From contig NZ_AFUB01000019.1 of assembly GCF_000222705.1 (NCBI RefSeq), positions 1 to 64,000 on the forward strand: a stretch of 64,000 nt of DNA. Direction: 5' to 3'. The notes below the pieces were generated by a model. It was not told the origin of the DNA. It searched no databases and was given only the letters and a program-made list of their open reading frames with translations. This document shows, piece by piece, positions 18,880 to 29,000 of this stretch. This stretch comes from Streptococcus mitis bv. 2 str. SK95. Its GTDB lineage: Bacteria; Bacillota; Bacilli; Lactobacillales; Streptococcaceae. Within the stretch, counting starts at the first letter, position 1, and each line of letters begins with the position of its first letter. The translations under genes and the position numbers were made by a program.

Positions 18880-19395
18880 CTAGTTATAGACCACTACCAT
18901 CGCTGGGCGTAGGATGCGGTCATGGAGTTTATAGCCTTTTTGAAAGACTTGCGCGATGGTATCTGCTGGATGTTCGTCGTCTGCTGGGAGAGTTTGGATG
19001 GCCATATGATAGTTATGGTCAAATTCGCCATCAGCTGCGATTTCTTCGATTCCTTCTTCTTTCAAAGCATGAATCAAGCTTTCTTGCACCATCTCCAATC
19101 CTTTTTTGACGTCGTCTGTCAAGCCTTCAACGGCAAGGGCGCGTTCTAGGTTGTCGAGCGATGGGAAGATTGCTTTTGCCAAGTCTTGACTACGATAGCG
19201 TTGCAAGTTTTGACGCTCTTCATTAGCACGGCGTTGGATGTTTTGCATTTCTGCATGAGCGCGAAGGTATTTGTTTTCGAACTCGTCCGCACGTTCATTT
19301 GCCAAGTCCAACTCAGACTTCTCAGGAGTTGTTTCTTCAGCTGTTTCCACAACTTCCTCTTCTTTTACTTCTTCGTTTTTGATTTCCTCAGACAT
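18880..19395 (-). CDS. grpE: Nucleotide exchange factor GrpE
   Basis: 171 residues, [17 protein letters not shown]..., with an acidic disordered N-terminus, a long dimerising helix ([30 protein letters not shown]) and the C-terminal beta domain with [20 protein letters not shown]. It releases ADP from DnaK. ATG at 19395 is selected by AGGAGG; an upstream in-frame ATG would run into the hrcA end. It is 38 bases after hrcA. Confidence 0.96.
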   Translation of the reverse strand: MSEEIKNEEVKEEEVVETAEETTPEKSELDLANERADEFENKYLRAHAEMQNIQRRANEERQNLQRYRSQDLAKAIFPSLDNLERALAVEGLTDDVKKGLEMVQESLIHALKEEGIEEIAADGEFDHNYHMAIQTLPADDEHPADTIAQVFQKGYKLHDRILRPAMVVVYN

Positions 19396-19433
19396 TTTTC
19401 GCCTCCTTTTTAGGAATTTATGTAATTTCATGT

Positions 19434-20468
19434 TCAACTCACCTCATAATGATTACTACTCAAATATCGGTAGAAATCTGTGAGTTTCATAGTTAAGACT
19501 CGATTGACCACATTGACCTGGTTGATTAGTTGCTGGTAGTCCAGATTGACTGGACCGATAATTGCCAGAATTCCAAAACCACGATAAGGTATAAGGAATT
19601 TACTGCTAATCACTGCTAGATCAGCTAGGCAGGATTCTTGACTATCTGCAACACGAACATTTTGCATCTGATCTTCATGCAGACCTTCACGAATTTCTAA
19701 GGCTACCTTCTGTGGTTGGTCAAAGAACTGATAGGCTGCTAGATTGGCAAAATTCAAGAGATTGACCTTGCCCGCCACTACAATGTTTTCATTGAACATT
19801 TCCTTAAAAATGTGTTCAAAGAGATCCATAACATTGTCCGTTGTTGTAAAGTAACGCTGGATAATCTGCGGAATCTCCGTCCGAATCTTGTAGTGAATAT
19901 CCAGAACGGTGTGACCGAGGAAACGTTCCTGAATGATGGTCTTCAGTTTCAGCAAATCCTCTTGCAAGAAATTCCTTGGAATCAGAAACTGACTGGTAAC
20001 CGTTCGAGACTCGTCTAGGGTGAAAACTGCAAGAGCAGTATGTTGTCCTAGAACGACAATATCGAAAGCTGTCAGGCGCTGTCTACTTGGCTCAACATCC
20101 AGAGCCACTACCGTACAGCCACTTAGGTCTGTTAGTAGATTGGCAGCCTCTTGCAGAATATCCTCCAGTTTGAAAAATTCCTGATCGAAGGCTTTAACAA
20201 TCTCATAAACCTCATTTTCAGCCAGTCGGTCAAAATCCAGTGAATGTTTTACATAGTACTGAAAACCAGCGACACTTGGCATCCGACCACTAGAAGTATG
20301 AGCTTTCTCAAGCAAACCTTGCTTTTCTAGAGCCGCCATATCATTACGAATGGTTGCACTGCTAGAGTTAATAGACTCTTGTAGTGCTTTGGATCCGACA
20401 GGTTCGTGCGTTTTGGTAAAGATGTCAATAATCAGATTCAAAATATCCTGCTGACGCTTTGTAACCAT
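19434..20468 (-). CDS. hrcA: Heat-inducible transcription repressor HrcA
   Basis: 344 residues. The N-terminal winged helix ([30 protein letters not shown] ... [30 protein letters not shown]) binds CIRCE, and a GAF-like dimer domain makes up the rest. It represses the hrcA-grpE-dnaK operon, with GroEL normally acting as the co-factor. ATG at 20468 fits GGGAG seven bases upstream. It is the first gene of the operon, under two CIRCE sites. Confidence 0.96.
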   Translation of the reverse strand: MVTKRQQDILNLIIDIFTKTHEPVGSKALQESINSSSATIRNDMAALEKQGLLEKAHTSSGRMPSVAGFQYYVKHSLDFDRLAENEVYEIVKAFDQEFFKLEDILQEAANLLTDLSGCTVVALDVEPSRQRLTAFDIVVLGQHTALAVFTLDESRTVTSQFLIPRNFLQEDLLKLKTIIQERFLGHTVLDIHYKIRTEIPQIIQRYFTTTDNVMDLFEHIFKEMFNENIVVAGKVNLLNFANLAAYQFFDQPQKVALEIREGLHEDQMQNVRVADSQESCLADLAVISSKFLIPYRGFGILAIIGPVNLDYQQLINQVNVVNRVLTMKLTDFYRYLSSNHYEVS

Positions 20469-20494
20469 CTCATCACTCCCCTCTGTCAGATTGA

Positions 20495-20521
20495 TTAGCA
20501 CTCGATACACCTAAGTGCTAA
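20495..20521. promoter_or_regulatory. CIRCE operator, promoter-proximal copy
   Basis: TTAGCACTC, nine bases, AAGTGCTAA: one mismatch to the CIRCE consensus. It lies just after the -10 box, so HrcA bound here would block initiation or early elongation. Confidence 0.93.
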
Positions 20522-20532
20522 CTTATGATTCT

Positions 20533-20560
20533 ATTATACACCCTTAAAAGAGAATGTCAA
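20533..20560 (-). promoter_or_regulatory. Promoter of the hrcA operon
   Basis: -35 TTGACA (20555-20560), 16-base spacer, -10 TATAAT (20533-20538). This is a strong housekeeping promoter bracketed by two CIRCE elements. Confidence 0.92.
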
Positions 20561-20577
20561 GACAAAAACTCAAAAAA

Positions 20578-20604
20578 TTAGCACTCTTTTGCCAAGAGTG
20601 CTAA
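20578..20604. promoter_or_regulatory. CIRCE operator, distal copy, also terminator-like
   Basis: TTAGCACTC, nine bases, GAGTGCTAA is a perfect CIRCE dyad, 17 bases upstream of the -35. On the minus strand it comes 24 bases after the stop of the DUF2812 gene and is followed directly by TTTTTT. It therefore also has the form of that operon's intrinsic terminator. Confidence 0.93.
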
Positions 20605-20628
20605 AAATCAGTCTGAAGACCTAGAAAC

Positions 20629-21141
20629 TTACTTTTCATCAATTTGGTATTTCCTTTTAAGTCTGAAAAAACCATAGATTAGATAAGAAATTAAGCAAGC
20701 ATATAACAAGAAAATAATAAAGAAAGACATAGAAAGTTCTTCTTTAAATAAACTCATACAAACAACAAAACCACCTGAGAAAGCAGCTGTACAGGAACGA
20801 AGTCTAGAACACATTACCTCCCATCTGAGACCATTAGTCATATAGACTTGATCCTCTGGAAGTATATCTGAAGATGATTTACGAAGAATCAAACAAGAAC
20901 CTGTTTCTATCAATTCCCAACCTCTATTTATAAATTCTTGCAGTTCATGCTTATGCTTTCTAAGAAATCTAGAATCATAGATACGATAGATGACATCATC
21001 CGGTTGACATTGGTCAAAATAGAAAAAACCAAAACGACTCGTTCTATATCTCCAACCTTTCAAGTGCATCTCATGCAAATACTCTTCTTCCTTGTCCAAA
21101 TCAATAATGGTGAAAATCCGAAATTGTACTTTGCTATTCAT
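20629..21141 (-). CDS. DUF2812 membrane protein (second copy)
   Basis: 170 residues. An N-terminal soluble DUF2812 domain (VQFRIFTIIDLDKEEEYLHEMHLKGWRY ... YRIYDSRFLRKHKHELQEFINRGWELIETGS) is followed by two membrane helices at about 107-157 and a basic tail. DUF2812 proteins regularly accompany PadR regulators in Firmicutes, and their role is unknown. It has GGAGG upstream and lies 34 bases after its paralogue. Confidence 0.85.
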   Translation of the reverse strand: MNSKVQFRIFTIIDLDKEEEYLHEMHLKGWRYRTSRFGFFYFDQCQPDDVIYRIYDSRFLRKHKHELQEFINRGWELIETGSCLILRKSSSDILPEDQVYMTNGLRWEVMCSRLRSCTAAFSGGFVVCMSLFKEELSMSFFIIFLLYACLISYLIYGFFRLKRKYQIDEK

Positions 21142-21175
21142 TGCCTGACCTCCAAATCAGAAAACAAGTATTGTT

Positions 21176-21751
21176 TCAGCTATCAGATAATTCTTTCCAC
21201 TTTTGGAACAATCTCCAAAAAATATAAGAAATCTGAATCGCAAAAACTATCAATAAAACACAATCCATAATAACAATCAAAAACATTACCCAACTGAAAG
21301 AACTACCTCCACTGAAAAACTTTGAGAAAACCGGTAGTAGAGCTGAAAAAAGAATCAAAATAGGTAGCATCCGCATTATTAAAATCCGTTTGACCATGGC
21401 TAACTTCCCAGTAGCGTCATTATAGATTTCAAACTCGGCATCCAACTCAATTCCAGAACGAAGCTTTCTAAAGTAGGAAAAGCCATTAAAGTCTGTAATA
21501 TGCTCCCAGCCACAGTCTTTAAATAGTTGTAAATAGGAGGCTCTCTCTGATTTTTCCATTGGGTGAAAATCCAACTGATAAGACACCTGCTCCGGTTGGC
21601 ACTTTTCAAAAGTATACTTAACCGCAACTACTAAGTTAGAGTAACTCACTTCCTTAAGTTTCCAACCCTTAGCATGCATTTCCCCAAGGTATAAAGCCTC
21701 TCTATCATAATCCGCAATGGTAGTAATTCTATAAACAACCTTCTTTTCCAT
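21176..21751 (-). CDS. DUF2812 membrane protein (first copy)
   Basis: 191 residues with the same plan as the downstream paralogue: DUF2812 domain (VVYRITTIADYDREALYLGEMHAKGWKLKEV ... LFKDCGWEHITDFNGFSYFRK), then two membrane helices at about 125-185. Two adjacent ATG codons occur at 21754 and 21751. The second has seven bases from GGAGG and is preferred; the first overlaps the padR stop. The tandem copies have diverged strongly, so duplication is old. Confidence 0.85.
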   Translation of the reverse strand: MEKKVVYRITTIADYDREALYLGEMHAKGWKLKEVSYSNLVVAVKYTFEKCQPEQVSYQLDFHPMEKSERASYLQLFKDCGWEHITDFNGFSYFRKLRSGIELDAEFEIYNDATGKLAMVKRILIMRMLPILILFSALLPVFSKFFSGGSSFSWVMFLIVIMDCVLLIVFAIQISYIFWRLFQKWKELSDS

Positions 21752-22071
21752 CATCCTTCCTCCCGACTGTTTCTGTAGAGTCGTTCAATACGTTTCAATT
21801 CTATCTCCAAAACTTTTTGTCCCAAGTCAGTGATCTGATAGATTTTACGTTTTTCCTCTTCTCGGACAAAGGAAATCAAGCCATCCTTTTCCATCTTTGA
21901 CAAGGTCCCATACATAGTTCCAGGACTAATCGAAACTTGCGAATCTGTCACCTCCTTGACCTTTTGTGTGATACCATATCCATGGTTCTCCTTCTGTAAA
22001 CAAAACAAGATATAAAAACCCGTTTCAGTCATGGGAAGGTAAACACGCCTGATCTTATCTGTTAACTCCAT
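21751..22071 (-). CDS. PadR-family transcriptional regulator
   Basis: 106 residues. The PadR winged helix is clear: TETGFYILFCLQKENHGYGITQKVKE, SISPGTMYGTLSKMEKDGLI, EEKRKIYQITDLGQKVLE. These repressors usually control their own operon and adjacent membrane or transport genes and respond to small molecules or envelope stress. It is the first gene of a padR-DUF2812-DUF2812 operon, with GGAGG at the right distance. The likely target is its own promoter. Confidence 0.93.
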   Translation of the reverse strand: MELTDKIRRVYLPMTETGFYILFCLQKENHGYGITQKVKEVTDSQVSISPGTMYGTLSKMEKDGLISFVREEEKRKIYQITDLGQKVLEIELKRIERLYRNSREEG

Positions 22072-22120
22072 TTATAAACACCTCCTATTCAGTTCGATAC
22101 ATCGTACTTCGTTATACAAA

Positions 22121-22139
22121 TATATCACACCTCGATATA
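22121..22139. promoter_or_regulatory. Candidate PadR operator
   Basis: TATATC, seven bases, GATATA is a perfect dyad 50 bases upstream of padR, within the promoter region. It is assigned to PadR by position only. Confidence 0.45.
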
Positions 22140-22148
22140 AAATGCAAG

Positions 22149-22176
22149 AAAAAAAGACCGCCCTCAGGCAATCTTT
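22149..22176 (-). terminator. Terminator of glnR-glnA
   Basis: AAGA..GCC and GGC..TCTT form a hairpin with loop TGAG, followed on the minus strand by TTTTTTT, nine bases after the glnA stop. Confidence 0.85.
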
Positions 22177-22184
22177 CTTCTATA

Positions 22185-23531
22185 TTAGTAAAGATCTAAA
22201 TAATTATCAACTTCCCATTGTGACACAAAGGTTGCATAGCTAGCCCACTCGATACGTTTGGCTTCGAGGAAGCTCGTATAGATGTGTTCACCTAGGGCAG
22301 CCTTAACCACTTCATCCTCAGTCAGAGCTTTCAAGGCATTGTGAAGAGTTGATGGAAGGTCTGTAATTCCTGCTTCCTTACGCTCTTCTGCCGTCATGAT
22401 GTAGATATTTTCTTCAATCGGAGCTGGTGCTTCGATTTTGTTTTCAATACCATGCAAACCAACTTCTAACAGAACCGCCATAGCGATGTATGGATTTGCC
22501 ATTGGATCCACTGAACGCAACTCGAGACGAGTTCCCATACCACGTGAAGCAGGCACGCGCACAAGTGGTGAACGGTTGCGACCAGCCCAAGCAATGTAAA
22601 CAGGCGCTTCGTATCCTGGAACCAAACGTTTGTATGAGTTAACTGTTGGGTTCATGATGGCAGTATAGTTGTAGGCATGCTTGATCAAACCACCAAGGAA
22701 ATGATAGGCCGTTTCTGACAACTGCATTCCTTTTGGATCATTTGGATCAAAGAAGGCATTGTTTCCTTCTGCATCGAACAAGGACATATTACAGTGCATA
22801 CCTGATCCAGCAATACCAAATTTTGGTTTTGCCATAAAGGTTGCGTAAAGACCATGTTTGCGAGCAATGGTTTTAACAACGAGTTTAAAGATTTGAATCT
22901 TGTCACAGGCACGGAGGACTTCATCATACTTGAAGTCAATTTCATGTTGACCAACCGCAACCTCGTGGTGACTTGCTTCTACTTCAAATCCCATTTTAGT
23001 CAAGACATTCACGATTTCACGACGCGTATTGTCTGCAAGGTCAGTAGGTGCCAAATCAAAGTAGCCACCCTTGTCATTTACTTCAAGTGTCGGGTCACCA
23101 TTTTCATCGAGTTTAAATAGGAAGAATTCTGGCTCTGGACCAAGGTTGAAGGATTTGAATCCTACTTCTTCCATATGACGAAGAGCACGTTTGAGGTTGC
23201 CACGAGGGTCACCTGCAAATGGTTCACCTTCTGTTGTATAGACATCACAGATCAAACCTGCAACACTTCCGTTTTCATCTCCCCAAGGGAAGACTGTCCA
23301 TGTATCCAAGTCTGGGTACAAGTACATATCTGACTCATTGATACGTACAAAACCTTCAATAGAAGATCCATCAAACATAGCCTTGTTTGACAAGACTTTA
23401 TCTAACTGTTCATCTGTAGCAGGAATTTCGACGTTTTTCATCGTCCCCAAGATATCTGAAAACATGAGACGAATAAAGGTAACATTTTTTTCCTTGACTT
23501 CACGACGAATATCTGCAGCTGTGATTGGCAT
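22185..23531 (-). CDS. glnA: Glutamine synthetase type I
   Basis: 448 residues, the short Gram-positive GSI form. It makes glutamine from glutamate, ammonia and ATP in the cytoplasm. Visible motifs: beta-grasp [15 protein letters not shown], the DGSS segment FDGSSIEGF, the metal/glutamate-binding [12 protein letters not shown], the ATP-site [14 protein letters not shown], and [17 protein letters not shown]. Feedback-inhibited GlnA also acts with GlnR as a sensor. It lies 36 bases after glnR in the same operon. Confidence 0.97.
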   Translation of the reverse strand: MPITAADIRREVKEKNVTFIRLMFSDILGTMKNVEIPATDEQLDKVLSNKAMFDGSSIEGFVRINESDMYLYPDLDTWTVFPWGDENGSVAGLICDVYTTEGEPFAGDPRGNLKRALRHMEEVGFKSFNLGPEPEFFLFKLDENGDPTLEVNDKGGYFDLAPTDLADNTRREIVNVLTKMGFEVEASHHEVAVGQHEIDFKYDEVLRACDKIQIFKLVVKTIARKHGLYATFMAKPKFGIAGSGMHCNMSLFDAEGNNAFFDPNDPKGMQLSETAYHFLGGLIKHAYNYTAIMNPTVNSYKRLVPGYEAPVYIAWAGRNRSPLVRVPASRGMGTRLELRSVDPMANPYIAMAVLLEVGLHGIENKIEAPAPIEENIYIMTAEERKEAGITDLPSTLHNALKALTEDEVVKAALGEHIYTSFLEAKRIEWASYATFVSQWEVDNYLDLY

Positions 23532-23567
23532 GGTTTTTCTCCTTAATGTATGACTACTTGCGGTTGC

Positions 23568-23924
23568 CTAACCGCGACCAAAAGGCGACTGTGCTGAAGC
23601 AAAGCGTCCCTGTTGGAGGAGCTCATTATGAAGCGCACGACGCACTTCCGTTGGGCTCACTGCTTTCTTGGATTTCGCCTCACGTTCAGCATATTTCTTC
23701 TTAATGGCAGCGATATTGAAACCTTCAGAGATATAATCTTTGATTTCAAGCAAACGATCCATGTCATTCAAAGAATACATGCGACGGTTCCCTTCGTTTC
23801 GATCAGGCTTTATCAACTCTTGATCTTCATAATAACGAATCTGACGCGCCGATAGATCGGTCAACTTCATCACACTGCCGATAGGAAAAACAGCCATATT
23901 TCGGCGAAATTCTCTTTCCTTCAT
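23568..23924 (-). CDS. glnR: MerR-family nitrogen regulator GlnR
   Basis: 118 residues. The N-terminal MerR helix-turn-helix reads VMKLTDLSARQIRYYEDQELIKPDRNEGNRRMYSLNDMDRLLEI. The short C-terminal tail (LLQQGRFASAQSPFGRG) is the GlnA-responsive region. It represses glnRA and glutamine/glutamate uptake genes when nitrogen is plentiful. A perfect GlnR box lies upstream, indicating autoregulation. Confidence 0.96.
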   Translation of the reverse strand: MKEREFRRNMAVFPIGSVMKLTDLSARQIRYYEDQELIKPDRNEGNRRMYSLNDMDRLLEIKDYISEGFNIAAIKKKYAEREAKSKKAVSPTEVRRALHNELLQQGRFASAQSPFGRG

Positions 23925-23947
23925 TCACAATTTCCTTCTTTCTGTCT

Positions 23948-23976
23948 ATTATAGTCTAAAAAAATACATACGTCAA
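23948..23976 (-). promoter_or_regulatory. glnR promoter
   Basis: -35 TTGACG (23971-23976), 17-base spacer, -10 TATAAT (23948-23953), 24 bases before the glnR ATG. Confidence 0.88.
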
Positions 23977-23983
23977 TTGATAA

Positions 23984-24000
23984 TGTCACAAAATATAACA
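23984..24000. promoter_or_regulatory. GlnR operator
   Basis: TGTTA, seven bases, TGACA fits the GlnR/TnrA consensus TGTNA-N7-TNACA exactly. It lies seven bases upstream of the -35 and directly abuts the stop codon of the upstream membrane protein gene. Confidence 0.92.
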
Positions 24001-24528
24001 TTATTTTCTTTTTTTCTCAAAAAGATTTCTGAAGCGATCAATATCATAATTTACGAGTATTGCCACAAAAACACCCATAAAAGTTTCAAATACACGAGCA
24101 AACACGTACAAAAATGTTTCTCCGCTCGGTATTGATAGGGTAATAATCAACATAGCTGCTACACCACCAATAACTCCCGCCTTATTGTTCATGGCAACAT
24201 TTGTCATAATGGTTAACATGGTGCAGATTGGCACAATCAGCAAGGTCACCCAAAAGGCTTCTTGAAATAAGGTATTTAAGAGGAAAAAGACAAGGGCGTA
24301 AAAACCTCCGATGCTATTTCCTAAGATACGTGAAGTTCCAAAATGGACACTCTTATCAAAACTTTCTCGTAGACTGAAGACCGCTGTTAAAGCTCCAATT
24401 TGCAGCCCCTTCCAGCCAAAAAAACCAAAAATCAAGAGAACTAAAAAAACAGCAATTCCGGTTTTAAAGGTTCGTAGACCAAGCTTAAACTGTGACTTAT
24501 CAAATTTATATTTTTTAAAATAACCCAT
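24001..24528 (-). CDS. FUSC / aromatic acid exporter family membrane protein
   Basis: 175 residues with about four to five membrane helices (FKTGIAVFLVLLIFGFFGWKG ... AAMLIITLSIPSG ... FARVFETFMGVFVAILVNYDIDRF). The terminal RxxETxxGxxxA-type pattern (RVFETFMGVFVA) is typical of the FUSC/DUF939 aromatic-acid exporter family. It has no long cytoplasmic C-terminal domain, so it is a short version. The substrate is unknown. It is immediately upstream of glnR but separated by the glnR promoter and operator. Confidence 0.82.
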   Translation of the reverse strand: MGYFKKYKFDKSQFKLGLRTFKTGIAVFLVLLIFGFFGWKGLQIGALTAVFSLRESFDKSVHFGTSRILGNSIGGFYALVFFLLNTLFQEAFWVTLLIVPICTMLTIMTNVAMNNKAGVIGGVAAMLIITLSIPSGETFLYVFARVFETFMGVFVAILVNYDIDRFRNLFEKKRK

Positions 24529-24616
24529 AATCTCAACTTTCTATTTCCATTTTATCATAATTTAGTTGATTTTATGAGCCAGAATCAATCGGAAGCGTTT
24601 TTAATTCAAGCCACAA

Positions 24617-24644
24617 GAAAAAGAGGAAGCAAAGTTCCTCTTTT
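24617..24644. terminator. Terminator after pgk
   Basis: AAGAGGAA and TTCCTCTT form an 8-bp stem with a six-base loop and T-runs on both sides, nine bases after the pgk stop. Confidence 0.85.
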
Positions 24645-24652
24645 CATAATTC

Positions 24653-25852
24653 TTATTTTTCAGTCAAAGCTGCAAGTCCTGGAAGAACTTTACCTTCAAG
24701 GAGTTCCATTGATGCTCCACCACCAGTAGAGATCCATGAGAACTTGTCTGCACGACCAAGGTTGATGGCTGCGGCAGCTGAGTCACCACCACCGATGATT
24801 GATTTCACGCCTGGTTGTTTCACGATAGCGTCCATCACACCGATTGTACCAGCTTGGAAGTCTGGGTTTTCAAATACACCCATAGGTCCGTTCCATACAA
24901 CTGTTTTGGCACCAGTCAAGGCTTCGTCAAATTTAGCGATAGATTTTGGACCGATATCCAAACCAAGGAAGCCTGGATCTACTGCTTCACCTTCAGTGTC
25001 TTTTACTTCAGTGTAGTCTGCAAATGCGTTTGCTTCTTTTGAGTCAACTGGCAAGATCAATTTGCCGTTTGCTTTTTCAAGAAGAGCTTTGGCAACATCC
25101 AATTTGTCTTCTTCTACAAGTGAGTTACCGATTTCGATACCTTGAGCTTTGTAGAATGTGTAAGTCATCCCACCACCGATAAGGACTTTATCAGCTTTTT
25201 CAAGCAAGTTTTCGATAACACCGATCTTGTCTGATACTTTTGAACCACCAAGGATAGCTACGAATGGGCGTTCTGGAGCTTCAACTGCTTCTTTGATGTA
25301 GGCAATTTCGTTTTCAAGAAGGAAACCAGCAACAGCTTTTTCAACGTTTGCTGAGATACCAACGTTAGATGCGTGTGCACGGTGAGCTGTACCGAATGCA
25401 TCGTTTACGAAGATACCATCTCCAAGTGATGCCCAGTACTTACCAAGTTCAGGATCGTTTTTAGATTCTTTCTTGCCGTCAACATCTTCGAAACGAGTGT
25501 TTTCAACCAAGAGAACTTGTCCATCTTCAAGAGCGTTAACAGCGGCTTCCAATTCAGCACCGCGTGTAACACCTGGGATAAATTTAACTTCTTGTCCCAA
25601 TTTAGCAGCCAAGTCAGCAGCTACAGGAGCAAGTGATTTACCTTCTTTATCTGCTTCTTCTTTTACACGTCCAAGGTGAGAGAAGAGGATTGCACGTCCA
25701 CCTTGCTCAAGGATGTACTTGATAGTTGGAAGAGCTGCAGTGATACGGTTATCATTGGTAATCACGCCATCTTTAACAGGTACGTTGAAGTCAACACGAA
25801 CGAGAACTTTTTTCCCTTTCAAGTCAACGTCTTTAACAGTCAATTTTGCCAT
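24653..25852 (-). CDS. pgk: Phosphoglycerate kinase
   Basis: 399 residues. It converts 1,3-bisphosphoglycerate and ADP to 3-phosphoglycerate and ATP in glycolysis. Signature motifs: [11 protein letters not shown], the substrate-binding [33 protein letters not shown], and the nucleotide-loop [14 protein letters not shown] lies about ten bases before the ATG. Its own promoter and terminator indicate a single-gene unit. Confidence 0.98.
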   Translation of the reverse strand: MAKLTVKDVDLKGKKVLVRVDFNVPVKDGVITNDNRITAALPTIKYILEQGGRAILFSHLGRVKEEADKEGKSLAPVAADLAAKLGQEVKFIPGVTRGAELEAAVNALEDGQVLLVENTRFEDVDGKKESKNDPELGKYWASLGDGIFVNDAFGTAHRAHASNVGISANVEKAVAGFLLENEIAYIKEAVEAPERPFVAILGGSKVSDKIGVIENLLEKADKVLIGGGMTYTFYKAQGIEIGNSLVEEDKLDVAKALLEKANGKLILPVDSKEANAFADYTEVKDTEGEAVDPGFLGLDIGPKSIAKFDEALTGAKTVVWNGPMGVFENPDFQAGTIGVMDAIVKQPGVKSIIGGGDSAAAAINLGRADKFSWISTGGGASMELLEGKVLPGLAALTEK

Positions 25853-25882
25853 TAGATATGACTCCTTCTTTTTTTATACGTG

Positions 25883-25891
25883 TTAATTATA
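25883..25891 (-). promoter_or_regulatory. Extended -10 region of pgk
   Basis: TGA-TATAAT lies about 32 bases before the pgk ATG. The -35 is not canonical. Between here and 26020 the 240-base gap holds only AT-rich sequence that I cannot assign. Confidence 0.55.
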
Positions 25892-26023
25892 TCACAAAAT
25901 CAACAAAAGAGATAGAAAAACCCTAAACTTTTCGAGTTCATTCTTGCAACTGAAACTACTTTTTTTAAAACTAAAACTAGAAAAAACTTGCCAAATAACT
26001 AATTAATGCAAGAAAAACGAGTT

Positions 26024-26066
26024 AAAACAAGGCCTGACCGATCTTCAGTCAAACCTTGTTTTTTAG
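26024..26066. terminator. Terminator of the EndoD-like gene
   Basis: AACAAGG and CCTTGTT pair, extended inward by TTGACTG/CGGTCA, and a T-run follows on the minus strand just after the stop. Confidence 0.8.
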
Positions 26067-26092
26067 TTTTTATGAGAAAATCCAAGATTCGA

Positions 26093-29000
26093 TTAATCTT
26101 CTCTCTTTTTCAAAGCTACAAGTCCATAGGCACTCATTACTCCGAGGAGCCCCAGCGCTACTAGACTAGCATCTGTTTCTAGTCCAGTATTTGGAAGTTC
26201 TTTGCTTGTTTCTTCAACTTTTACCGGTGCAGCTAAAAACGCTTGGTCCCTTGTTTGTGAGACTTGCTCTTCTTGCGTTCCTACTTCAACAATTTCTGGG
26301 ATAGATTCCTTGAGAACTTCAGTTGAACGGAGGGTGCGTTTGCCTTGGGCATCTACTTCTACAAAGTGACGAACTTGGCCTTCAACTCCTGCCTGCACAA
26401 CACGACGTTGACCTTTAAGGAGATCTGAATTTAGTCGTTCTTGACGTTCGAAGGCAAGTGGTTTTTCTTCAATTTCAAGAGTTGGTTTCTCGTGAACTAG
26501 ATCTTTTACACCTTCAGCTGGTTGGTTACTTGATAGAACTTTTGTTCCAACTTCGGTGATTTCTGGGATTGCTTCCTTGACTACCTCAGTCGAACGAAGG
26601 GTGCGTTTGCCTTGGGCATCTACTTCTACAAAGTGACGAACTTGGCCTTCAACTCCTGCTTGCACAACACGGCGTTGGCCTTTGAGAAGGTCAGCATTTG
26701 GTCGTTCTTGGCGTTCAAAGGCTTTTGTTTCAGTTTCAACAACTAGTTCAGGGAGGGCCTCAACCGTTGGAGCCACTTCATTTGGATCCATGCTTCCAAC
26801 ATGATGGCTTTCTTCTGCAGGAGCTAGTTTCTTATTCAGCTTTTCTTTCATGTCCGCATAAGCTTGTGGAGTTGGCATTTGTGAAGCTAACAAAGTTTCT
26901 GCTTGGGCGATCAACTCAGCTTGAGGATCTTTTTCACGAACTTTTGTCAACAAGCCTTCCAATTCTTCTCTAGCAGTTTGATAACGTTGATTTCCATCTA
27001 AGTCTGTCCCTGCTTGTTTCAACTCATTCAAAGCCTGGTTGACTTCTTCTTGACTAGCATTGTGGTTTTCTGCTACAGCTTTCGCTGCATTGAGCTTCTC
27101 TACTAGTGCTGCTTGTTTGTCCTCACTTGAGAAGGTGTAGGCAAGGGTTGACTGACGGCCTTGGGCAGCAGTGATTTCTTGTTTGAGGTACTCATCGTTG
27201 ACAGCTGCTTTTGGAGAAACCAAGACATCAAACTCAGCAGTGTGCCCCTTGTAATGCAAGGTCAAGGTTTGACGACCAGTCTTTTGAGCATCGTAGCCCG
27301 TAATTTCAACACCTTGATCCGTGAAGGCATGACTTTCTTCCGTCTCATCATCATAGAGAACTCCAAAGCGACCTTCTGCAAGATCCAGTTGATCACCTAC
27401 TAGATAATCCGTTTTCGGTTTCTGAGTAATGTACAAACCTGCTACTTCTTTTGGTTTTCCTTCATCTTGACCTGTCACTTGTACCTTCAAGTCACCGCTT
27501 ACTGGAAGTCCAAGATAGCTAACTGTGAGCTTCTGCTCCCCTTTTTGATGAGCGTCGTATCCAGACACAGTCACACCTGAGTGAGTAAGGTTGATCAGTT
27601 CATCGGCTTGTCCCCCTTCGTATTGAACACGGAGAGTGCCGCCTCTAAGGTCAAGTTTTTCTCCCTCTTTGTAAACTGTCTTCTTAGGTCCTTTTTCAAG
27701 GCTAACTGTAGCAATTCTTCTCTCATCCTGCGGAATCGCTACAGCCAAGGTGTTACTGATTTCTTTGCCAGGTAGTTGAGTACGGTAGTAGAGAAGAGTT
27801 GGTTGCTTGTCAAAGGCCAATGGTGCTGTTGCCAGATCGCCACCAGTTTCAGACTTCAATGTTGCAATCGGTGTTTGTGAATCTGCCTTGTCGTAAACGG
27901 TGATGGTCGCGCCTGCTGGAACATCAGAGAAACCTAGTTGAACTTGATGGTTTCCAAGTGAACGAGCACCTACCTTAGCCATTGGAATATTTTGACTTTC
28001 TGTGTCCAAGGTTTCGTACATCTTCCAGTTGTAGATACGAATGGCCTTCCAAGGTGTTCCGTTATCAGATGTAATGACATGCAAACGCCAGTCTTGGGCA
28101 GTGATTGGTTTATCAAGAGTGATATCCGTAACGTGCGCTTTATTGCCACGGACTTCCTTAGCTAGTTTCCACTCGCCATCAGTATCCTTGTAGTAAAGAT
28201 CAAAGTCCTTGGTGTTCATCAAACCATCGTTAACAGACTCACCGCCAGCTCCCGCATGATCCATCACCCATCTAACAACACGACGTGGTTGGGTCAAACG
28301 AATATCGACACTACCGCTCAATTGTCCTGAAGACCACTTGTCTGACAAGCTAGTAATGGTACCGTTCAACATGCCTTCGATGCCTTCTCCACCTTCAGTA
28401 TTTGGGAAAGTGCTACCGATAACAGTTGCCCCTGGAACAATATTTTCAGCTAAAGGTCTTGGGAGAGTCGTATCCTGAACTGTCATGCCCCAGTTAAAGG
28501 ATGCCGTCGCCGCTTCGGAACGGAGGCCATTTTTACCAACTGCAACGACTTTCAACTCCTGAGTCCTACCAGTCGCATTAGCAGAACGGCTAACTTTTGG
28601 CAAGTAGATGGTTGAAGCAGATGAACCTGTCAACAAACGCCAGTTATCTCCATCTTTTTCGTAGACTTCATAGAAGTCCGCATCTTGGTTACCAGCAAAT
28701 TGGACCACTGCTTCAGCTTCTTGGGCATTCTTAAGAGATTGCTTCACCACAGAGAGACCTGTAGGTGCTTGTGGCGCTTGGTGATTGTCCGTGATAGTTA
28801 ATTGTCCTAGGTTGAACTGATAATCTTTTACAGCCCCTTCATGTTCGAAGAAGAGTTTAACTGCATAGATGGTTTTACCTGCTAGTGAGCCAAGGTCAAT
28901 TTCTTCATTTGTCCAGTTATCAGAAAGAGTCAGTTCTTTCCATGCCCCTGCATCCTCAAATTTGTAGTCTGGAGTCGTAGAGAAGGCCATATAAACTTTC

